A stretch of DNA of 45,384 nucleotides. It comes from Sphingomonadales bacterium. Lineage in GTDB: Bacteria > Pseudomonadota > Alphaproteobacteria > Sphingomonadales > Sphingomonadaceae. A program made the position numbers and the translations under genes. The notes below the pieces were generated by a model, which was not told the origin of the DNA, ran no database searches, and was given only the letters and a program-made list of their open reading frames with translations. The stretch covers positions 1 through 45,384 of the forward strand of contig JAIXQY010000116.1 in assembly GCA_027485485.1 (NCBI GenBank), given 5' to 3'. The stretch's first letter is position 1; each line of letters opens with the position of its first letter. This document shows positions 32,658 through 40,858 of the stretch, in pieces.

Positions 32658-33403
32658 TGATGGTCGCGCTGGGCGGTCTGTTGGGCCTCGTCATCGGCAG
32701 TTTTCTCGCCGTGCTCACCGGGCGTTGGCCGCAGGGGCTGGCCATCACTGGCCGCTCGCGCTGCGATGCCTGTGGGGTGCAACTGGGGGCGGTGGAGTTG
32801 GTGCCGGTGCTGTCGTTCATGGCCCGGCGCGGGCAGTGCCGGCACTGCGGTGCCGCGATTGACCGGCGGCACTTGGCCATCGAGCTGGCGGCGGGCGTGG
32901 TGGGCGCGGTGATGCTGTGGCGCTATCCGCTGTGGCCCGGCCTGGCGGCGGCGCTGGCCGGCTGGTGGCTGCTGGCGCTGATCGTGCTGGATGCCGAGCA
33001 TCAATGGCTGCCCGACCGGCTGACCCTGCCGCTGATCCTGGCCGCGATGGTGCTGGGGCAATGGCTGGGCTTTGCGAGCCTGCGCGATCGGGGATTCGCC
33101 GCCTTGTTTGGTCTTGCTGCGCTGGCTGCGATCCGGCTGGGCTATCGGCTGCGGTCGGGGCGCGAAGGCATGGGCGGCGGCGATCCCAAGCTGTTTGCCG
33201 GCATCGGCGCGCTGTTGGGGGTGTTGCCGCTGCCGTTCATCCTCACCGGCGCGGCCCTGCTGGGCCTGGCGCTGGCGTTGGTGGACCGGGCACGCGGCCG
33301 CGATGTGACAGCCACCACCGCCCTGCCGTTCGGGGCCTTGATGGCCGGCATGGCGCTGATATTCTTGATGATCGGTCCCGATTGGTGGGAGATGCTGCGA
33401 TGA
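32657..33403 (+). CDS. gspO: Prepilin peptidase / N-methyltransferase (GspO/PilD)
   Basis: This 248-aa bitopic aspartyl protease cleaves and methylates the type IV prepilin-like pseudopilins (GspG-K here). Zinc cysteines C36/C39 (RCDACG) and C61/C64 (QCRHCG) mark the methyltransferase domain. Catalytic aspartates are D112 in IVLDAEHQWLPD and D176 in MGGGDPKLFAG. About seven transmembrane helices are evident. It is encoded away from the gsp operon and on the other strand. The ribosome-binding site GGGGGAGGATC lies in the adjacent palindromic repeat. It is coupled to the P4H gene by ATGA. Confidence 0.92.
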   Translation: MMVALGGLLGLVIGSFLAVLTGRWPQGLAITGRSRCDACGVQLGAVELVPVLSFMARRGQCRHCGAAIDRRHLAIELAAGVVGAVMLWRYPLWPGLAAALAGWWLLALIVLDAEHQWLPDRLTLPLILAAMVLGQWLGFASLRDRGFAALFGLAALAAIRLGYRLRSGREGMGGGDPKLFAGIGALLGVLPLPFILTGAALLGLALALVDRARGRDVTATTALPFGALMAGMALIFLMIGPDWWEMLR

Positions 33404-34014
33404 ATTTTCCCGGCGCTCAGCGCGTGCCAGACAAAAGGGTGGAATTGTTCATCCGCAAGAATTTTCTGAGCCCGGCCGAATGTGCCGGCATCATGGCCCT
33501 GATCGATGCCGCCCGCCGGCCATCGACGATCACCGATGCCTATGGCGCCGATCCGGAATTCCGCACCAGCGAAACCGCCGATCTGCCCGGCGATGATCCG
33601 CTGGTGGGCACGGTCATGCGCCGGTTGGCCGATTATGCCGGGCTGCCGCTGGCCCATGCCGAAGCCCTGCAGGGCCAGCGCTATGCCCCTGGCCAGCAGT
33701 TCAAGGCCCACACCGATTATTTCGAGCCGACCGGCCTCGATTATTTCCCGCACACCGAAGATGGCGGCCAGCGCACCTGGACGATGATGGTCTATCTCAA
33801 CACCCCGCAGGCCGGCGGCGCGACGCGCTTCGTGCATCTTGATCGGCGGGTGCAGCCTGAGACGGGCAAGCTGCTGGCCTGGAACAACCGGCTGGCCGAT
33901 GGCGAGGTGAACGCCAATACCCTGCACGCCGGCATGCCGGTGCGGGCGGGCACGAAATATGTGATCACCGCCTGGTTCCGCGACCAGCCGCGCCGGTATC
34001 CGCCGGTGTGGTGA
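33400..34014 (+). CDS. Prolyl 4-hydroxylase-like 2OG-Fe(II) dioxygenase
   Basis: This 204-aa protein belongs to the P4Hc family. Iron ligands are H104 and D106 in FKAHTDYF and H176 in NANTLHAGMPV; K186 (GTKYVITAWFR) would bind the 2-oxoglutarate carboxylate. The MMVYLNTPQAGGATRF segment is family-typical. Substrates of bacterial P4H-like enzymes are mostly unknown. The overlap with the gspO stop hints at a secretion or surface-protein target, but this is guilt by association. Confidence 0.87.
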   Translation: MNFPGAQRVPDKRVELFIRKNFLSPAECAGIMALIDAARRPSTITDAYGADPEFRTSETADLPGDDPLVGTVMRRLADYAGLPLAHAEALQGQRYAPGQQFKAHTDYFEPTGLDYFPHTEDGGQRTWTMMVYLNTPQAGGATRFVHLDRRVQPETGKLLAWNNRLADGEVNANTLHAGMPVRAGTKYVITAWFRDQPRRYPPVW

Positions 34015-34026
34015 GGGTGGGCAATA

Positions 34027-34141
34027 TCCTCCCCAAACTTGTTTGGGGAGGTGCCGAGCGGAGCGAGGCGGAGGGGCTTGGGCCGCCGATGCCCCTCCGT
34101 CAGCCTGCGGCTGCCACCTCCCCAAACAAGTTTGGGGAGGA
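34027..34141. repeat. Bipartite palindromic repeat, copy C
   Basis: The outer hairpins at 34028-34051 and 34117-34140 have the arm CCTCCCCAAAC, different from copies B and D. The core (GGTGCCGAGCGGAGCGAGGC, GGAGGGGC) is shared. It separates the P4H gene from the TonB receptor terminator. The outer arms may have diverged by compensatory changes. Confidence 0.85.
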
Positions 34142-34144
34142 ATG

Positions 34145-34177
34145 AAAAAGCCGCCGGCGTGAGGGCACGCCGGCGGC
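34145..34177 (-). terminator. Rho-independent terminator of the TonB receptor operon
   Basis: A perfect 12-bp stem (GCCGCCGGCGTG at 34150-34161 with its complement at 34166-34177) has a 4-nt loop. On the minus strand a run of five Ts (34149-34145) follows. It lies 22 bp after the TonB receptor stop. Confidence 0.92.
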
Positions 34178-34198
34178 AGTTTCAGGGGACCATGAAGA

Positions 34199-36886
34199 TC
34201 AGAACTTCGCGCTGAAGCTCGCCTGGAAGCTGCGGCCCAGCGTGTAGGTGTTGGTGTCCACCCGGCTGGCGTTCAGGCGCTGGAATTCCTGATAGCGTGT
34301 GTTGGTGAGGTTGCGGGCTTCCACCTTGGCTTCGATCTCGCGGCCAAAGATCTTGAAGCCCTGGCGCAGCACCACATCGAGGCGGATGCCCGGCTGTTCG
34401 ACCAGATCGGGCTGGCCCGACGGGCCGCGGAAGGCGACGCGGTTGCTGGCATAGTTCAGCAGGATCGTCTGTTCCGACAGGCCGTCATCATCCTGGAAGC
34501 CGAACTGCAGGTTGGCCACATGATCGGACTGGCCGGTGAGCGGCAGGCCATCACGGAAGATGTCGGTCGCCGGCACCACCTGGCCCGACAGCGGGAAGCG
34601 GGTGGTGTCACCCGCCCGCACGTTGATCTTGCTGTCGGTGAAGGTGTAGTTGGCCGAGATGAAGAAGCGCCGGGTTTCGAACAGGCCGCCCCACGACGAC
34701 AGGTCGAAATATTTCTGCGCTTCGATTTCAGCCCCATAGAGCCGCGCGTTGGGCGCGTTGGCGAAGGTGTTCTGGAAGGTGCCGCCCTGCACGAAGGCGA
34801 TCGAGTCGATCGGCTGATCGATATCCTTGTAGAACACGCCGGCGGCCAGCCGCTCGTCGCGGCCGAAATACCACTCATAGCGGGCTTCGAGGTTGATCAG
34901 TTCCGAGTTGGTGAGGAACTGGTTGCCGAAGCTCAGACGGTCGCTGTCGGTGTCGAAATAGGGCTGCGGTGCCAGTTCGCGGAACTGCGGCCGGGCCACG
35001 GTCTTGGAAGCCGAGAAGCGCAGCTGCATGTCTTCGGCGAAGTTCCAGGTGACGGTGGCAGCCGGCAGCCAATAATCCTGGTTGATGTTGGTGGGGCTGT
35101 TGAACGCCGAACCGGGGTTGGCGTTGAACACATCCTGCGGCACCACGCGCTGCTTGCCGCTTTCATAACGGACACCCAGCACGACCTGCACGCCATCGGT
35201 GGGCTCCAGCTCGACCTGGCCATAGCCGGCATTGACCGTCAGGTCCGCTTCATAGCGCGGTGCCACGGTGGAGATGGTGTTGAGGATGATGCCATAGGTG
35301 AAGACGTTGAAATCAGACAGCAGGAAGTCCGGCCGTTGCTGCGTCACGGCAGCCGGCAGGGCGGCATTGGTCTGATAGCGATAGTCGAAGCGTTCGGACA
35401 GACGCTCGGCCTTGCTGAACGCGTAACCGGCGGCAAGGCGGATCGGGAACGGCCCGCCGCGCACCTTGTAGCCAAGGTCGAGGCCGGCACCATACACGTC
35501 TTCGTTCAGGCGGCTGAACGAGACCAGGCTGGACTGGCCGGGCGAGCGCAGATCGTTCACATAATCCTTGAACTGTGCCGAGAAGGCATAGTTGTTGAAC
35601 CGCTCATAGGGGGCGAGGCGCTTGGAGTTGGCATAGGTGCCGCGCACATCGAGCGTGAGATCATCAAACTTGAATTCGCCCACCAACTGGGTGTCGAGCA
35701 GCTGGCGGCGGAAGTGCGCGGTGGCGTTCCTCTGCAGCAGCACGTCGCGGCCCACGTTGATGTCGTCCGTGCCGGCCTGGATGCGGGCTTCCTTGATGGT
35801 GTCGTTCACATAGACGTTGACGAAGCGGATCTTGTGATCGCCGAATTCGGCGCCAACCGAGAACAGGCCGTTCAAGACGCTGCGGAATTCGGTGGAGGCG
35901 AAGTCGAAATCCTGATCCGGCAGCAGGGCAGCGTTGGCGCCGGTGCCGGTGGCCCCGCCCGAAAGCTGCTGCTTGCCGGCCTTGGTCTGCCAATCGTTGG
36001 AGAAGCCGGCGGCGAACACGAAGCCCAGGCGCGAATCACCCACGTCAAAGGCGCGGCCGCCCGACATGTTGGCGCTCCAGTTCACCGGGATATTGTTGTT
36101 GCGGAAGATCACGTTGGTGGCGGCGTTGGTGAGATCGGCCGTTATGTCCTGCAGCTGGCGCAGGCTGTAATTGCCGCCAACGGCCAGCGCGCGGCCGCTG
36201 TCCTGGCTGGCGCGCAGGCCTTGCGGCAGGTTGCGGGCACCATCGTCAAAACCGGTCCAATCCTTGCCGCCGCCGGCATAGACATAGCCCAACTGGCCCG
36301 TGGTGGCGCTGTTGGCGCCGATGCTGCCGCCGACGTTGAAGAACGGGTCCTTCGGCACGGCACGGGTGGTCAGGTTGATCACGCCGCCGCCGAATTCGCC
36401 GGGGAAATTGACCGAATAGCTCTTCTGCACCACCGACGAGGCGAGCACCGAGGTGGGGAAGAGATCGAGCGGCACGACGCGGCGCAGCGGATCCGGCGAC
36501 GGGATCGGCAAACCGTTCAGCAGCGCCAGCGAGTAACGCTCACCCAGGCCGCGCACATAGACAAAGCGACCGCCGACCACGGACAGGCCGGTGACGCGCT
36601 TCAGGGCGCCGGCAATATCGCCTTCGCCGGTGCGGGCGATATCGGCGGCCGACAGCACGGACACGACTTCGCGGCTGGCACGGATGGTGTTGGGAATGCG
36701 GGTGCCGACCACGACGATTTCATCGTTGCTGCCACCCGGCGCCGACACATCCACGTCTTCTTCGGCGGGCTCAGCGGCCGGCGGGGCCGCCGGTGCAGGT
36801 TGGGCGGCTTGCGCAGTGGCCGGCAGGGCCAGACCGGCCAGCATGGTGGTGGACAGAAGCAGGCGCAAACTGGTCGTCATAGTCAT
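34199..36886 (-). CDS. TonB-dependent outer membrane receptor
   Basis: This 895-aa outer-membrane transporter has a signal peptide (LLLSTTMLAGLALPATAQA) and a TonB-box-like segment near NDEIVVVGTR. Its plug domain contains GDIAGALKRVTGLSVVGG, YVRGLGERYSLALLNG and FGGGVINLTTRA. The 22-strand barrel follows, ending in SFSAKF with a C-terminal Phe. TonB/ExbB/ExbD are not in the window. The ligand is unknown. It shares the start MTMTT with the lipoprotein gene upstream and follows it by 65 bp. A strong terminator lies after it. The pairing with a beta-helix lipoprotein suggests capture and uptake of a substrate from the surface. Confidence 0.92.
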   Translation of the reverse strand: MTMTTSLRLLLSTTMLAGLALPATAQAAQPAPAAPPAAEPAEEDVDVSAPGGSNDEIVVVGTRIPNTIRASREVVSVLSAADIARTGEGDIAGALKRVTGLSVVGGRFVYVRGLGERYSLALLNGLPIPSPDPLRRVVPLDLFPTSVLASSVVQKSYSVNFPGEFGGGVINLTTRAVPKDPFFNVGGSIGANSATTGQLGYVYAGGGKDWTGFDDGARNLPQGLRASQDSGRALAVGGNYSLRQLQDITADLTNAATNVIFRNNNIPVNWSANMSGGRAFDVGDSRLGFVFAAGFSNDWQTKAGKQQLSGGATGTGANAALLPDQDFDFASTEFRSVLNGLFSVGAEFGDHKIRFVNVYVNDTIKEARIQAGTDDINVGRDVLLQRNATAHFRRQLLDTQLVGEFKFDDLTLDVRGTYANSKRLAPYERFNNYAFSAQFKDYVNDLRSPGQSSLVSFSRLNEDVYGAGLDLGYKVRGGPFPIRLAAGYAFSKAERLSERFDYRYQTNAALPAAVTQQRPDFLLSDFNVFTYGIILNTISTVAPRYEADLTVNAGYGQVELEPTDGVQVVLGVRYESGKQRVVPQDVFNANPGSAFNSPTNINQDYWLPAATVTWNFAEDMQLRFSASKTVARPQFRELAPQPYFDTDSDRLSFGNQFLTNSELINLEARYEWYFGRDERLAAGVFYKDIDQPIDSIAFVQGGTFQNTFANAPNARLYGAEIEAQKYFDLSSWGGLFETRRFFISANYTFTDSKINVRAGDTTRFPLSGQVVPATDIFRDGLPLTGQSDHVANLQFGFQDDDGLSEQTILLNYASNRVAFRGPSGQPDLVEQPGIRLDVVLRQGFKIFGREIEAKVEARNLTNTRYQEFQRLNASRVDTNTYTLGRSFQASFSAKF

Positions 36887-36914
36887 GGCATTTCCCCGGG
36901 CAATATGGTCATGC

Positions 36915-36941
36915 GGCCGGCAGCGGATCAGGCTGCCGGCC
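36915..36941 (-). other. Stem-loop between the lipoprotein and TonB receptor genes
   Basis: GGCCGGCAGC (36915-36924) pairs perfectly with GCTGCCGGCC (36932-36941) around a 7-nt loop. There is no T-run. It could stabilise the upstream mRNA end or reduce read-through into the receptor gene, a common way to make unequal amounts of partners. Confidence 0.6.
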
Positions 36942-36951
36942 AGGGAGGGGA

Positions 36952-38493
36952 TCAGCGGATCGGAGCCGGCGCGGCTTCGCAGGCGGTGGCGCCAGCGCCC
37001 ACGCCGCAGGTCCAGCCGGTGTACCACGTGTCAGTGGCGTTGCGGAACGCGCCGACATAGGTGGTTTCATCGAAGAAGGTGCCGGTGCCGGTGAACGCGG
37101 TGCGCGGGTTGGTGGCCGTGGCGCCGGTTTCGAAGGTGCCGGGCAGGAACACGCTGGCCAGCGTGAGGGTGACCGGCGGCAGCAGATTGTTGTTGCCGGT
37201 GATGATCGGCGTGATGGTGGCCAGCGGCACATCGGTTTCGTCGCGGGCAGCGCCCGAGCAGCCGAAGATCACCGAGCGGAAGATCGGCGCGCCGGCTTCA
37301 TCGGCGGTGGCATCGGCAGCGGCGGCGGTTTGCGCGCCATCGATGTCGAGGCACAGGCCGGTGGCCGTGGTGTTCTGGATGATGCCGTTCACCAGGCCGT
37401 AATCGGTGCCGCCGCGCAGCAGCACGGTATCGGGGGTGCGGTTGCCGATGAAGGTGAAGTTGGCAATGCGCGGGTTGGAGCGCGGGGTCTTGGCTTCGCC
37501 GCCGGCGGTATCGGCTTCGATCACGCGGTCACCACCGGTGGTGCGCTGCACGACCAGAGCGTACTGGATCAGGCCCTTGAAGCCCAGATCGGTGTCGATC
37601 GAGTCATCGTCGGCACCGGTGATCACGATATTCTTGTGGTTCACGCGGCCGCCGAACCATTCGATGCCATCGTCGGAGCTGTTGTGGACCTGGATGAAGT
37701 TGGCAGTGGTGCCGTTGCCGACGCCGGCAAAGGTGATGCCGTTCAGTTCGTTGCCGGAGCTGACTTCAAAGCCCGGATAACGGACCTGCACATAGGCCAG
37801 GCGGCCCGAGTTGTCGGCCGGGCTGGCGCCGCCGTAGAACGCGCCGGTGAGGCCTTCCACCGCCGACTGGCAGCCAACGGTGCCCGGCGTGGCGGTGCCA
37901 ACGCAGGTGTGGATCGGCGCGCGGCCGAGGATGACGATGCCGCCCCACTGGCCGATGGAGGAGGCGTTCACCGCGCCTTCCATGTTGGAGCGGCTGGTGA
38001 ACACGATCGGGCGGGTGGAAGTGCCTTCGGCGAAGATCTGCGAACCGCGGTTCACCACCAGCGCATCGGCGCCGGAAGAGCCGAACACGACCACGCCGGG
38101 TTCGATGGTGAGGATGCCTTGGGCACCGCCAGCGGCCGGCGCGCCGGGATCAGCGCCCAGATCAACGCCAACGTTGACGCGGCCGGACAGCGAGTAGACG
38201 ACGCCGCGGATGTTGGCCAGGGTGAGGCCGCCGGTGACGGTGCCGGAGATCTGGCAGTTGCGCAAGTTGTTGATAACGCCCACGTTCGTGGTGCCGGTGG
38301 GGCAGGTGTCGGCAGGGCCGGTGGGGGTGGGCGTCGGGGTCGGGGTGGGCGCCGGAGCCGGGGCCGGAGCCGGCGGCGGGGTGACCAGCGTGCCTTCGCC
38401 CGGCGAGGCGATGTTGGACGCGCCATCGCAGGCGGCGAGCGCCAGAGCGGAACCGATCAACAGCAAAGCGCGAAAACGGGTGGTCATTGTCAT
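36952..38493 (-). CDS. Parallel beta-helix surface lipoprotein
   Basis: This 513-aa protein has a lipoprotein signal (SALALAACDGA; the lipobox Cys is followed by Asp). A long Pro/Ala/Thr tract (residues about 35-60) would serve as a spacer from the membrane. The body has repeated Gly/Asn/Val strands typical of a right-handed beta-helix: GTSTRPIVFTSRSN, SIGQWGGIVILG, YVQVRYPGFEVSSGNELNG, HNSSDDGIEWFGG. No catalytic motif is recognised. Asp at +2 of the lipobox is an inner-membrane signal in E. coli, but the rule is not reliable in alphaproteobacteria. Lying between the gsp operon and a TonB receptor, it is a candidate secreted substrate. Confidence 0.82.
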   Translation of the reverse strand: MTMTTRFRALLLIGSALALAACDGASNIASPGEGTLVTPPPAPAPAPAPTPTPTPTPTGPADTCPTGTTNVGVINNLRNCQISGTVTGGLTLANIRGVVYSLSGRVNVGVDLGADPGAPAAGGAQGILTIEPGVVVFGSSGADALVVNRGSQIFAEGTSTRPIVFTSRSNMEGAVNASSIGQWGGIVILGRAPIHTCVGTATPGTVGCQSAVEGLTGAFYGGASPADNSGRLAYVQVRYPGFEVSSGNELNGITFAGVGNGTTANFIQVHNSSDDGIEWFGGRVNHKNIVITGADDDSIDTDLGFKGLIQYALVVQRTTGGDRVIEADTAGGEAKTPRSNPRIANFTFIGNRTPDTVLLRGGTDYGLVNGIIQNTTATGLCLDIDGAQTAAAADATADEAGAPIFRSVIFGCSGAARDETDVPLATITPIITGNNNLLPPVTLTLASVFLPGTFETGATATNPRTAFTGTGTFFDETTYVGAFRNATDTWYTGWTCGVGAGATACEAAPAPIR

Positions 38494-38624
38494 TCCCTTG
38501 CGGCCCGAAACATGGCTGGCAGGGGCGCCCATCGGCCTGGTGATGCGCCCCCACATGATGCTGCCAATTAGGCGCGATTCGTGGCGGCCCGATTACGGTT
38601 GGATTGCGGTTATTGGTCGATCTT

Positions 38625-38642
38625 GTTGCACTTCCATGACAG
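38625..38642 (-). promoter_or_regulatory. Pho-box-like site upstream of the lipoprotein/TonB operon
   Basis: On the minus strand the sequence CTGTCAT-GGAA-GTGCAAC resembles two PhoB repeats (CTGTCAT and CTGTAAC type) with a 4-nt gap. The first repeat is exact and the second matches 5 of 7. An AATAAC box lies 10 nt downstream, near the -10 distance expected for PhoB-activated promoters. It is 132 bp before the lipoprotein ATG and just after the gspC stop. Confidence 0.45.
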
Positions 38643-38650
38643 GTGCCGGG

Positions 38651-39337
38651 TCAGGGCGTCACCGTCGCCGCCCGCTCCACCCCGCTCCGGCGATAGCGCA
38701 GATCAAGCTTGCCGTTCAGCGCAAGTTCTTGGGGAAGCTCGATTATCTTCTCTTCCGATAACAGCTCCTGGCCGTTGGCGCTGATCAATATGTCGCCGCT
38801 TTTCAGCCCGGCGCGCACCAGCAGCGGCAGGCCCGACAGGCTGCCCAGCCGCCAGCCCTTCACACTATTTCCATCTTTCACCGCCGTCAGCGCCAGCCGC
38901 CACGGCGTGGGATCACCCCCCGGCGGCAGCGCTGGCCCGGCGCTGGCAGCCGGTGCATCGGGGAAGGCCAGCAGCTGTTCGCCGCCGGGGCCCTGCAACA
39001 CGGCGCGCCCCGGTTCGATGCGGGTGAGCATCAGGCCGCCGGGCAGCTTGCGCCCCGGTGTGAGGCGATATTGCCGGCCGCCCATGCGGATGATGGCCAT
39101 GCCGCCATCCGGCCCGGTGCGCAGGCCGGTGAGCGCCAGATCGGTGGCCGCCGCTGCCGGCATTGGCCCGGCGGGTGGCGGCGCGGTGGCCGCCGGTGCC
39201 GTTATCATGGCCGCTGGAGGCAAAACCGCCACATCCGCTGGCCCATCCGCCGGCGGCCGCAGAATCGCCACCAGGGCCGCCGACAGCGCCAGCCCGCCGC
39301 CAATCGCAATCGCCCATTCGCGGCGGCTTGTGGCCAT
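38651..39337 (-). CDS. gspC: Type II secretion protein GspC
   Basis: This 228-aa inner-membrane protein links the inner platform to the GspD secretin. It has a short cytoplasmic N-terminus, one transmembrane helix (about residues 9-26, WAIAIGGGLALSAALVAI), a Pro/Ala periplasmic linker, an HR domain (MGGRQYRLTPGRKLPGG) and a C-terminal PDZ-like domain (GDILISANGQELLSEEKIIEL). It overlaps the preceding 135-aa gene (TGATG). It comes after gspN here rather than first, as in many other operons. gspD and gspE are outside the window. Confidence 0.82.
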   Translation of the reverse strand: MATSRREWAIAIGGGLALSAALVAILRPPADGPADVAVLPPAAMITAPAATAPPPAGPMPAAAATDLALTGLRTGPDGGMAIIRMGGRQYRLTPGRKLPGGLMLTRIEPGRAVLQGPGGEQLLAFPDAPAASAGPALPPGGDPTPWRLALTAVKDGNSVKGWRLGSLSGLPLLVRAGLKSGDILISANGQELLSEEKIIELPQELALNGKLDLRYRRSGVERAATVTP

Positions 39338-39744
39338 CACGGGCAGCCCAATATGCCGGCGACCGGAATCACCAATGCGCTGCCATCGGCTTCGGTGATG
39401 GTGATCGCGCCGTCGCGCACCACCGCCCCGCCGGTGCCGGTGGGCAGGATGGTCAAGTTCACCTCGAACTGGCGGGTGGCGGAGCGATAGCGGGCGGTGG
39501 GGGCAAAGCCCATCACCGCGCTGCCGCTGGCGCTGGCCTGGGGCAGATCGGTCATCGTGCCATCGATGCGGGCGCGCAAGCTGGCCGGGGTGGGGGACAG
39601 CATGGCGATGCGCTGGCGGCTGGCCCGGTCCCACAGGAACAGCGCGCAGCGGCCGGGCTCCAGCCGCTGCGGCGGCAGCTCGGTGAGCGGGCCGACCGGC
39701 ACGGCGGCGGCCACCTGCAAGGCGATGAGCGCGGCGATCACCAT
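39337..39744 (-). CDS. Uncharacterised 135-aa exported protein in the gsp operon
   Basis: This 135-aa protein has a signal peptide (MVIAALIALQVAAAVPVG) and a predicted beta-rich domain (CALFLWDRASRQRIAMLS, VNLTILPTGTGGAVVRDGAITITEADG), ending ILGCP. Two cysteines (in GRCALFLW and GILGCP) could form a disulfide. The ATG overlaps the gspN stop, and the TGA overlaps the gspC ATG, so it is locked into the operon. I do not recognise a family. It is likely a lineage-specific periplasmic component of this secretion system. Confidence 0.7.
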   Translation of the reverse strand: MVIAALIALQVAAAVPVGPLTELPPQRLEPGRCALFLWDRASRQRIAMLSPTPASLRARIDGTMTDLPQASASGSAVMGFAPTARYRSATRQFEVNLTILPTGTGGAVVRDGAITITEADGSALVIPVAGILGCP

Positions 39745-40391
39745 GGTCCAGTCTCCGTCCGGCCCAGCGCGGCGCCGTCGGGCCGGAAGCCGGCGGCGGT
39801 GAGGGCCAGCATCTCGGCCGGGCTGGCACCGCTGATGCTGGTGCGCGCCTGCCAGCGGCCGGGCTGCACGGTCAGATCAAGCCGCAGCCGGCCATCGGCG
39901 CTGGCCAGCGGCAGCAACAGCGCCGCGCCGTCACAGCGCGGGCTGCCCATCAGCGTGGCCTGCCCGGCGATTGCGGTGGCCAGAATGGCGGTCACCTGCC
40001 CGGCGGCCGACCGGCAGCTGCCCGTGCCATCCAGCGCCAGTGCCAGCCCGGCCAGATCCAGGCTGCGGATCGGCAGGCCGGGCAGTGCAGCCCCGGTGAT
40101 GCGGCCGGTCAGCCCGTCCGCCCCCTGTGCCGTGACGCTGCGCCAAAAGCTGCCCGAAACACCGCCGGCCATTTGCCATTGCAGCCGGCCTTGCAACAAC
40201 GCCAGCGGCTGGACGCCAAGGCTGATTGTGCCCAGCGCCAGCCCGCCGGCCTGGGCATCGGCAAGCTCCGCCTGCCACAGGCTGCCGCGCACGGCGCTGG
40301 CGGCCAGCGGCGGGGCGGGCAGGGCGAGCCGGGCCGGCAGCAAGGCGACCAGCCCGAGCGCGAGGCCGGCGAGGAGAGGCCAAAGGCGCAT
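39738..40391 (-). CDS. gspN: Type II secretion protein GspN
   Basis: This 217-aa protein has one N-terminal membrane helix (LLAGLALGLVALLPARLAL) and a periplasmic GspN domain with SAVRGSLWQAEL, GTISLGVQPLALLQGRLQW and DLAGLALALDGTG. GspN is an accessory inner-membrane component present in a subset of type II systems. It overlaps gspM by one base and the next gene by seven. Identification rests on the SAVRGSLW-type N-terminal motif and position after gspM. Confidence 0.8.
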   Translation of the reverse strand: MRLWPLLAGLALGLVALLPARLALPAPPLAASAVRGSLWQAELADAQAGGLALGTISLGVQPLALLQGRLQWQMAGGVSGSFWRSVTAQGADGLTGRITGAALPGLPIRSLDLAGLALALDGTGSCRSAAGQVTAILATAIAGQATLMGSPRCDGAALLLPLASADGRLRLDLTVQPGRWQARTSISGASPAEMLALTAAGFRPDGAALGRTETGPW

Positions 40392-40858
40392 CAGCTGCCC
40401 TTCCGGATCAACAGGCGGGCGCGCACCGATTGATCAGCGTTGCGGCTGGCCTCAAGCTCGTCAACCACCAGCCCGTCGCGCTGCTCCAGCGCCGCGGCGA
40501 GGCCGATCAAAAGCCGGCCATTGACCGCGGCGATCTCCACCATGGCCTGGCCCGGCCCCTGCGCTTCCAGCCTTGTGGTGGTGAGGCCGGCTTCGGCGAG
40601 GCGGCGGCCGACCAGATCCAGCACCGGGCCGGCGGGCGCGACGGGGCGGGCCTTGATGGCGGCGGCCAGAGCGCGGGCCTGGGCCAACTGGGCTTGTGCG
40701 GCGCGGGCATCGTCCAACGCGGCGGCGCGCGCGCTGGCCAGTGGCCGCAGGATCAGCAGCCACGCCATCAGCGCCGCCAGCAGCGCGGCGGCAACGGCGA
40801 TCAACAGCTGTTCGCGGCCCGAACGCTGGTTCCACCAGGGGGAAAGGCTGGCCATCAT
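40391..40858 (-). CDS. gspM: Type II secretion protein GspM
   Basis: This 155-aa inner-membrane platform protein begins LSPWWNQRSGREQLLIAV, the family N-terminus (W-x(n)-S-x-R-E). It has one transmembrane helix and a helical linker (LDDARAAQAQLAQARALAAA). A ferredoxin-like periplasmic domain follows (AEAGLTTTRLEAQGPGQA through RARLLIRKG). It interacts with GspL. The ATG overlaps the gspL stop by four bases. Confidence 0.85.
   Translation of the reverse strand: MMASLSPWWNQRSGREQLLIAVAAALLAALMAWLLILRPLASARAAALDDARAAQAQLAQARALAAAIKARPVAPAGPVLDLVGRRLAEAGLTTTRLEAQGPGQAMVEIAAVNGRLLIGLAAALEQRDGLVVDELEASRNADQSVRARLLIRKGS

Noticed and set aside
34520..37060. 846-aa open frame on the plus strand opposite the TonB receptor
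   Set aside because: It is the antisense shadow of a well-supported TonB receptor in GC-rich DNA, with no recognisable domains.
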